Origin: a virus
Virus record (IMG/VR): IMGVR_UViG_3300021197_000740
Coordinates: 1-29,034 of that record
Length of the DNA stretch: 29,034 nt
Strand: one strand, 5' to 3'
Shown: one piece after another, positions 25,001 through 29,034 of the stretch
How the letters are laid out: every line of letters starts with the position of its first letter
Position numbering within the stretch: position 1 is the first letter of the stretch
Made by a program: the position numbers and the translations under genes
The notes under the pieces: model-generated
Seen by the model: only the letters and a program-made list of their open reading frames with translations
What the model was told of the DNA's origin: nothing
Databases searched by the model: none

Positions 25001-26213
25001 GGATGCAGAGTTAGAGCACGCGGCTTTAAATCTACCAGAGGCTTTAGTACAAGTGTTAGAAAACGAAACCACCGTAACAGAAGAAACTAACGCAACAGTA
25101 GTTTCAACACCTTACAATAACGGTTTAGGCGACACAGGTACTCAAACAGTATTTTATGAAACTAATCCAAATGCTGCTAGTGGAGGCTTAATTAACTCTA
25201 AACCTATAAGCGACACAACAGGAGATAGAGCTAGGAGAAAACTAATCTATTATCCAGATACAACTACGTTTAATAACGAAGCTACTTTAGTTGCTTTTGA
25301 CGGAACTACAGGAAGGGATTTAATAAGATATGGCAACGGAATTTTTAGTGCTCAAGTATTTGTACCCGCAGTATCAGCAGGAACAGCTACAAGTACTATT
25401 TACCCTGCACCATCTAATAGAATTTCTGGATCAGGTATATGGCAAACAATACCTACACTTACTTTTGTGAATGGGATTCCAGTACCAGAAGCAGACGAGT
25501 TATTTTTTACTAGAAATATACCAGCAACGTCTGTAGCAGTAACGGTTAATTACCGAGGGCACGCAAATGGTAATATTTTTGGAGCAGGCTCAATAACTTT
25601 GCCGGCTAATCAAAACTCTGTAACATTTACACTTAATGATGGAAGTGAGACAGCTACAGTAGAAGTGCTTAGAAGAAATAACGAGATAAGAGTTAGTACA
25701 ACTGAAAGAGTTAATGCAGGTTTACCAACTATCAATGATATACAAGTTATACTATCTTACACAGAGACAAGGACAGTACCGGCAGTACCGGCTACAGTTA
25801 GGGAAGTACCTATTGAAAGTGTGTCACAAGGTTATCAAGTATTTGCTATTAAACCAAGTGCGACTAACACGTTAATACTTGTAGGGGATAATACAGAAAT
25901 AGATACAGGTTATTTATATACAACATTATTTGGAGCATCTGAAGGTGGACATTTAATATCTGCTGAAGAAACAAGTACTTTCTTAGATTACGAAGATTTT
26001 AACCCGATAGATAGTACGATTAGAGACTTAGAAAATCACGCTACTTTACCGCAGTTTGGTTTATTTACAACTCAATACACTAGGGAAACTTTATTGAATT
26101 TAGGTATTACGATTAGACCTGATGGTATAAACGTCGGTAATTTACCAACATCTGCAACAGGATTGGTAGCAGGTGATTTATGGAACAATGGCGGTGTATT
26201 AACCATAGTATAA
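22020..26213 (+). CDS. Giant tail fibre / receptor-binding protein, 1397 aa
   Basis: At 1397 residues this is the largest gene in the window. It has no signal peptide. The N-terminal 110 residues look like a virion-attachment domain and are followed by a Gly linker (GGGNGGG). A segment, STSPTNALSANQGRALNTRL (residues about 421-440), is a motif typical of trimeric tail fibres. Multiple beta-rich modules follow. The C-terminus is GNLPTSATGLVAGDLWNNGG, the usual end of many phage fibre and tail proteins. Host recognition is the likely role. No glycosidase or peptidase signature is visible. Confidence 0.7.
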   Translation: MAARFEISNNSLVVTDTVTSAVIFDRPAASVYYDLDELNNDRVVITNNNALDPKANPLFTRDLADSQNASAVTFTTTTFRAFANEFLGNSTGGGNGGGVVPTNDHIFASVSERDSHFATRLSELIAGTPIFVGGVTLPQGGTGTALQEWGGQSNPSSYDNTQWAQGGILSLTPIQIKSLYESNSDTNAFTDALLVKLNAVKLYPSLTEESDRIVSTKTIVTPDASLQIGNWQLSNYGFAIGAEELASESVFLPISYELTSSGSQLPIMLDFAAEAVAPVTNATNADETFTGNMQFTTPVLNTGIALDYRLTSAVNTLDCNIIIRLNSHTDEPAVFNYKRSTGGTGFDLSVGQNTILLPNPLFFRQGVPLFVTIESTNALSLQGETVGGQQIPFATGNAQLAVDEIIATRSWVNELIVDDLISTSPTNALSANQGRALNTRLSTLENTAFNSGRSFVRFNDGFTIDRNNLATFEDKNIIYTAKNDKPITSPTRPDVVLPNDAEIAASGEAYPIVFEFTHLGGSARITDGQSNVVRFVIDGVISSTTLFRDDIAIVTKEGVGQDYSIQVGEFDPNDTLLPTGVFNLKTDTPIDDISTIATELSGITIVAGDAYLVEIGGTWSGLTVPNNSVLVALVNSASLTDSLTNNDWLLLDNPRVNAKSAALLANFAQDGIVFSANRNIKVDPTNVTIFNSLATGTPITRQIGTNTQGFNRQIRYDNVPIQLADIVGGKLQLMFSIQTTRSSGFEIEPIDITLHYSDTIQFVFPLNTFQIDSGNVLLEIDIPNSDYSSILNTDVSLRFNYNFRGATYLGNMIVSGLVNIAKGNLHDPIVSIADQRAQLVRAELDTKITNLIGDIDAEHQNLGAIEYRISPIRRVSTNTPDITARFADDTGGAFPTNPTQVSTDNPQFQCGQTSCFVYTVGGGTYALSNVTQNTIVPLIDGNSIASTQIGDLTYFVHRVAVAVNDILEVETVNSSNVAAWQDDINSLKDGLDRVDAELEHAALNLPEALVQVLENETTVTEETNATVVSTPYNNGLGDTGTQTVFYETNPNAASGGLINSKPISDTTGDRARRKLIYYPDTTTFNNEATLVAFDGTTGRDLIRYGNGIFSAQVFVPAVSAGTATSTIYPAPSNRISGSGIWQTIPTLTFVNGIPVPEADELFFTRNIPATSVAVTVNYRGHANGNIFGAGSITLPANQNSVTFTLNDGSETATVEVLRRNNEIRVSTTERVNAGLPTINDIQVILSYTETRTVPAVPATVREVPIESVSQGYQVFAIKPSATNTLILVGDNTEIDTGYLYTTLFGASEGGHLISAEETSTFLDYEDFNPIDSTIRDLENHATLPQFGLFTTQYTRETLLNLGITIRPDGINVGNLPTSATGLVAGDLWNNGGVLTIV

Positions 26214-26232
26214 AGATTAAAAATAAATTTAC

Positions 26233-26240
26233 TAACTTTG
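26233..26240 (+). promoter_or_regulatory. -7 box upstream of the lysis module
   Basis: TAACTTTG matches TAnnTTTG exactly. It lies 16 bases before the ATG at 26257 and 19 bases after the giant fibre stop. No good TTG is found about 20 bases upstream. It may be a weak or activator-dependent promoter for the lysis genes. Confidence 0.4.
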
Positions 26241-26256
26241 TTAAAAAGGTATAATT

Positions 26257-26490
26257 ATGACAACAACACAGAGAAATAGATTTTGGAGGAGAGTTTTGCG
26301 TGTAATGGCAGCCTTCGCTTTATTAACAGAGTTAGTATTTAGTATTATGATTCCGAAGATTAAAGGTGACCCTGTATTTTTAGACAAAAACGACGGATAT
26401 ATCATAGGATTTTCCGTAGCTTTGTTAATATCAATTGAAGTCGTTAAGATGGCGATTGATAAGTATGTAAACAAGCATACAAACAAATAG
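26257..26490 (+). CDS. Small two-helix membrane protein, holin candidate, 77 aa
   Basis: Two membrane segments lie at about residues 15-33 (RVMAAFALLTELVFSIMIP) and 47-66 (YIIGFSVALLISIEVVKMAI). There is a basic N-terminus (RNRFWRRVLR) and a basic tail (KYVNKHTNK). The size, topology and position upstream of the endolysin fit a class II holin, which makes holes in the inner membrane for lysis timing. No family is recognised, and the next membrane proteins compete for this role. Confidence 0.55.
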   Translation: MTTTQRNRFWRRVLRVMAAFALLTELVFSIMIPKIKGDPVFLDKNDGYIIGFSVALLISIEVVKMAIDKYVNKHTNK

Positions 26491-26520
26491 AATTAAGACT
26501 AACTTTATATAACTAAAACA

Positions 26521-26634
26521 ATGATCGAAAACTTTTATTTACAACCAGACGGAGAAAATGAAGAATTACAAACCCCACCACAAGACACAGGAGGTCAGAC
26601 CGATCCAGTGGATGATGAAGAGTCTCAGGCGTAA
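26521..26634 (+). CDS. Small acidic protein, 37 aa
   Basis: ATG 26521 to TAA 26632-26634 encodes a peptide starting MIENFYLQPDGENEELQTPP and ending in an acidic stretch (DPVDDEES). The start context (AACTAAAACA before ATG) matches that of other genes here. It overlaps the beginning of the next gene in a different frame. It is Pro- and acid-rich and unlikely to be membrane-bound. Its function is unknown. Confidence 0.4.
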   Translation: MIENFYLQPDGENEELQTPPQDTGGQTDPVDDEESQA

Positions 26635-26971
26635 TGCCAAGAATTACTTACTGTTATCGGTTATAATATTAAGCCAGTTACACATGCATTTTCATGGCAT
26701 TGAAAAGCGTGTGGACTGGTTTTTACTTATAGACCATACAAGAAGAATAGATTACGCTGTAATGTATTTATGTAAACATCTAATCTACATAGTATATTCG
26801 TATTGTTTATTGTTTCCTTCTGGAATACATAAAGACACTAAAGTGTTTATTTTCATATTAGCTATTTGTGACTTACTACACTATTTTTTAACTTCTCATA
26901 TTGAATTTGCGCTACCTAAATTAGTATTATGTTTGGGGATATTCTATGTATATAAAAAAATATCTAAATAA
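26612..26971 (+). CDS. Four-helix membrane protein in the lysis module
   Basis: The frame is open from ATG 26558, but most of its first 18 codons lie inside the 37-aa gene. ATG 26612 or 26615 gives MMKSLRRNAKNYLLL, a basic start followed by a membrane segment, and is preferred. About four membrane segments follow: YLLLSVIILSQLHM, YLCKHLIYIVYSYCLLFP, VFIFILAICDLLHYFL and LPKLVLCLGIFYVY. Tyr and Cys are frequent. It might be a holin, antiholin or other membrane factor. The stop overlaps the next ATG by one base. Confidence 0.55.
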   Translation: MMKSLRRNAKNYLLLSVIILSQLHMHFHGIEKRVDWFLLIDHTRRIDYAVMYLCKHLIYIVYSYCLLFPSGIHKDTKVFIFILAICDLLHYFLTSHIEFALPKLVLCLGIFYVYKKISK

Positions 26972-27318
26972 TGGGAAACTTTTTTAGAGGATGGGATTTA
27001 TTAAGCGGTGCATGTTATTTAATAACTGGTTGGTATTTGTCGGAGTTCTTAGTAATGACGGTTACATTTTCACTAAAGGAATTGTTTACGGCTGGAGAGA
27101 TAGGGAAAATAGTAGTTCCTATTGCTGTTTGCTTGTTTTGGTACGGTAGATACAGAATGTTAAAAAGAAAGTACGCAAAAGAAGAGAAAAGCCTTGATTT
27201 AGATATAAAATGGAAGGAAATGCGTAACAACAGAGAAGATATGAAAGATGAGATTAATAAATTTATAAAACATAGCGACAATGGAAGTAGCATTAGTGAT
27301 AGGTCACACAAGATTTAG
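26971..27318 (+). CDS. Two-helix membrane protein with charged tail, holin candidate, 115 aa
   Basis: Membrane segments are at about residues 12-34 (SGACYLITGWYLSEFLVMTV) and 45-61 (GKIVVPIAVCLFWYGRY). They are followed by a highly charged, coiled-coil-like tail to the C-terminus (KRKYAKEEKSLDLDIKWKEM and on). This organisation, with the gene overlapping the endolysin gene by 38 bases, is holin-like. Which of the membrane proteins actually makes the hole cannot be told from sequence. Confidence 0.55.
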   Translation: MGNFFRGWDLLSGACYLITGWYLSEFLVMTVTFSLKELFTAGEIGKIVVPIAVCLFWYGRYRMLKRKYAKEEKSLDLDIKWKEMRNNREDMKDEINKFIKHSDNGSSISDRSHKI

Positions 27319-27790
27319 AAAAGGAGCTTATTCAAAGTATTTAAACTTATCAGAATACACATTCTGGAAACAACATGAACAATCCCTTAAAACAATTGGC
27401 GATGTATTTTACCACAATCCTTACACGACTAGTTATACTAAAAGACAAAAGGCGATGGCGCAAAAGACTCACCGCTACGACGTAGTTTTTGAGTTACACT
27501 TTAATTCATCAAATGGCAAGGCTAGAGGTTGCGAAGCTTTATATTACTTTGCTAACGACACTACACGAGTTATAAGCGAATTATTCTGTAATGAATATGC
27601 AAAGCTATCTAAAGTAAGAAATAGAGGCGCAAAAGAGCTACATAAGAAGTCACAGCGTGGCTTTGGCTTTGTTTATAACCAGAAACCTAACGCAATTATA
27701 CTAGAACCGTTCTTTGGCGATAACTTAATCGACGTTACTAAATTTGAAATAACCAACTTTATAGAATCAATTAAATGTTCCTTACCATGA
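27281..27790 (+). CDS. N-acetylmuramoyl-L-alanine amidase (endolysin), Amidase_3 type
   Basis: It cuts the bond between muramic acid and the stem peptide of peptidoglycan. The 169-residue product has zinc and catalytic features of the Amidase_3 fold: His9 in LVIGHTR, Glu25 in NLSEYTFW, His73 in FELHFNSS and Glu142 in IILEPFFGDN. There is no signal peptide, so a holin is expected to release it. There is no cell-wall-binding domain. The gene overlaps the preceding membrane protein gene by 38 bases, and its TGA overlaps the ATG of the spanin gene (ATGA). Confidence 0.85.
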   Translation: MEVALVIGHTRFRKGAYSKYLNLSEYTFWKQHEQSLKTIGDVFYHNPYTTSYTKRQKAMAQKTHRYDVVFELHFNSSNGKARGCEALYYFANDTTRVISELFCNEYAKLSKVRNRGAKELHKKSQRGFGFVYNQKPNAIILEPFFGDNLIDVTKFEITNFIESIKCSLP

Positions 27791-28341
27791 AAAGATTAAT
27801 TATACTATTATTTATATTAAGTAGCTGTACAGTTACTAAAAAGCGTTTATATAGTGAAAAGGAGTTAAGGCAAAAGTTAGACTCAACTGCAATAGCAAAC
27901 TTCAGTATACGAACAGACACTTTTAAAGAGATAGAAAAGGTTTACATTACAAAACCTATATACAATACTGTAACTATTCCCCTGGAGTGTGACGAGGAAG
28001 GAAACGTTAAACCAATTAACTATAATACTTCAAGCGGAAATAACAACGCTAACGCACAAATAAAAGATAATCAACTATCACTAGGTTTTAATATAGATAG
28101 TGTAAAGCAGTCCGTAAAAAACACATACATTGCTAAAGAGAAGCAGGATAGTATAAGGCATTATAAAAACGCTAAAGAATTATACCAAAAAGAAACAAAC
28201 AAAGAAACAGTAAAAGCGGAAATAAAACTATTTACACACCTTTACTGTTATATTATTATTGGACTTTTAGTATTACTTAATTTATATTTACTTTACACTA
28301 TATTCAAAGATAAAATTAAATCAAGGTTTAAGTTGTTCTAA
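27787..28341 (+). CDS. Unimolecular-spanin-like lipoprotein
   Basis: From ATG 27787 (overlapping the amidase stop as ATGA) the chain begins MKRLIILLFILSSC, a lipoprotein signal with lipobox LSSC and acylated Cys14. ATG 27775 would add four residues and is less likely. Residues 20-140 are charged, with a coiled-coil-like part (KEKQDSIRHYKNAKELYQKE). One membrane segment lies near the C-terminus at about residues 153-173 (YCYIIIGLLVLLNLYLLYTI). An N-terminal lipid anchor for the outer membrane plus a C-terminal inner-membrane anchor is the layout of a u-spanin, which fuses both membranes in the last step of lysis. The position after the endolysin agrees. Confidence 0.7.
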   Translation: MKRLIILLFILSSCTVTKKRLYSEKELRQKLDSTAIANFSIRTDTFKEIEKVYITKPIYNTVTIPLECDEEGNVKPINYNTSSGNNNANAQIKDNQLSLGFNIDSVKQSVKNTYIAKEKQDSIRHYKNAKELYQKETNKETVKAEIKLFTHLYCYIIIGLLVLLNLYLLYTIFKDKIKSRFKLF

Positions 28342-28458
28342 TTTAACTTTTATTAATTGATATTCTAACAATGTTAAAGCTCCAATTTCTGTAAGTTCAT
28401 TTGCTGATTCAAGCCATTTAAGTGTATTTATTTCGTTATCTAAATAAGGTGTTTTCAT
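28321..28458 (-). CDS. Small helical protein, 45 aa
   Basis: The minus-strand ATG at 28458 leads to TGA at 28323-28321. The product begins MKTPYLDNEINTLKWLESAN and is mostly helical with a Leu-rich second half (LTLLEYQLIKVKLEQLKP). It lies 35 bases downstream of the other minus-strand gene and probably shares its transcript. The 3' end overlaps the spanin gene by 21 bases. The function is unknown. Confidence 0.5.
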   Translation of the reverse strand: MKTPYLDNEINTLKWLESANELTEIGALTLLEYQLIKVKLEQLKP

Positions 28459-28493
28459 ATTATATTTACTTTATAAGTTGTTTAAGAGTAAGA

Positions 28494-28925
28494 TTAGCTA
28501 AACTTTAATTGGTTTATTGCTGATTGTGTTAGTTCTGGCTCTAAATCTTGTAGACTCTCTATAGTTGAATTAACAATTAGAAACACCTTAATATTATTCC
28601 TTTTATCTTTATAGTAAATATATTGGTCATCTACTTTAAACCCTTTAAACAATACACGTTCTTTTGCTTTTTGGTACTCTTTAAAGTCAATAAAATAATT
28701 TTCACTTATACCATTTGCGTCTTTGTAATAATCATCATTTGAATTTGGCTCTTCCAGTACATTACTTTCTAAATCACAAGGCACGAACATGCCAAGGGTT
28801 AAAGGTTGTTTTAGAAATTCTGCATAATATAGAATTTTATTTAGTCTAACTTGTATTTGACTTGAATCACTCGATAAATGATTTTTACTATCTAATACGT
28901 ATTCTATCATTGATATTAATTTCAT
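28494..28925 (-). CDS. Hypothetical protein, 143 aa
   Basis: The frame is open from ATG 28970, but a -7 box lies downstream of that start and before ATG 28925, so the start is set at 28925 (MKLISMIEYVLDSKNHLSSD). This gives 143 residues. Residues around 25-60 contain KILYYAEFLKQPLTLGMFVP followed by CDLESNVLEEP, a recognisable conserved-looking block. The protein is soluble and of mixed charge. I do not know its function. With the 45-aa gene it forms a two-gene minus-strand unit opposing the lysis module, possibly an early or control unit. Confidence 0.6.
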   Translation of the reverse strand: MKLISMIEYVLDSKNHLSSDSSQIQVRLNKILYYAEFLKQPLTLGMFVPCDLESNVLEEPNSNDDYYKDANGISENYFIDFKEYQKAKERVLFKGFKVDDQYIYYKDKRNNIKVFLIVNSTIESLQDLEPELTQSAINQLKFS

Positions 28926-28948
28926 GGTATATATTTTTAAATTCCCTA

Positions 28949-28975
28949 CAAAGATACATCTACCATTCAAATATA
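28949..28975 (-). promoter_or_regulatory. Two -7 boxes upstream of the minus-strand pair
   Basis: On the minus strand, TATCTTTG (28956-28949) and TATATTTG (28975-28968) both match TAnnTTTG. The nearer box would start transcription around 28943, leaving about 18 bases before ATG 28925. A clear -33 TTG at the right distance is absent for both. Confidence 0.45.
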
Positions 28976-28977
28976 AG

Positions 28978-28996
28978 TGTTAAAGAAATGTTAAAG
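28978..28996. repeat. Direct repeat TGTTAAAG x2, possible operator
   Basis: TGTTAAAG occurs at 28978-28985 and again at 28989-28996. The 11-base period is close to one helical turn. The pair sits just upstream of the -7 boxes of the minus-strand genes, a usual place for a regulator to bind. It is short and could be chance in AT-rich DNA. Confidence 0.3.
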
Positions 28997-29034
28997 TGTA
29001 ATAATAATTCTAATAACATCATAATACTTTATAT

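Noticed and set aside
25770-25796. Short tandem repeat (ACCGGCAGT unit) in the giant fibre gene
   Set aside because: Only two copies, encoding Pro-Ala-Val; too small to be a functional repeat array.
1-29034. CRISPR array, insertion sequence, integrase or diversity-generating retroelement
   Set aside because: No spaced repeats, transposase, recombinase or reverse transcriptase frames were seen. The large fibre gene therefore has no visible DGR partner in this window.

Overview
The window is the late, structural half of a tailed-phage or prophage genome from a member of the Bacteroidota, most likely the Flavobacteriia. It is AT-rich. Almost no gene has a Shine-Dalgarno sequence. Several intergenic gaps carry the Bacteroidota promoter pattern (TTG, about 20 bases, TAnnTTTG). 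A double-glycine leader peptide and a signal peptide ending in SAQ are of flavobacterial type. A tape measure protein with no sheath protein points to a siphovirus-like virion. No integrase, repressor, transposase or CRISPR array is visible, so the sequence does not show whether this is a prophage or a lytic phage.

Layout. 1-1217 is an accessory stretch: the tail end of a gene, two small genes each interrupted by one in-frame stop, a bacteriocin-like peptide with a double-glycine leader, a possible small RNA, and a small minus-strand gene. 1218-1635 is a control region with a promoter, an attenuator-like leader, an oversized Leu-type tRNA-like gene and a terminator. 1695-4592 holds small phage proteins, then the small and large terminase subunits. 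4593-13585 holds conserved small proteins, a neck or tail-completion protein, two tail-tip proteins, the tape measure protein and two small proteins. A single minus-strand gene (13563-13889) then interrupts the cluster. Divergent promoters there appear to drive that gene one way and the head module the other way. 13991-19969 is the head module: ClpP-type protease fused to a probable scaffold, major capsid protein, probable tail tube, portal and head-tail connector. 19983-26213 encodes two very large fibre-type proteins, one with an N-terminal signal peptide. 26257-28341 is a lysis module: several small membrane proteins (holin candidates), an Amidase_3 endolysin and a unimolecular-spanin-like lipoprotein. 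28321-28925 is a two-gene minus-strand unit of unknown function.

How it fits together. Terminase packages DNA through the portal into a capsid built by the protease-scaffold and major capsid protein. The tail is assembled from the tube, tape measure and tip proteins. The fibres probably bind the host, and the last plus-strand module lyses it. The module order is unusual, because head, tube and portal follow the tape measure gene and the portal follows the capsid gene. The most unusual parts are the GG-leader peptide, the two interrupted genes, the promoter placed inside a terminator, the attenuator-plus-tRNA region, the fibre with a secretion signal and the u-spanin. All functions are read from sequence motifs; no database search was run.
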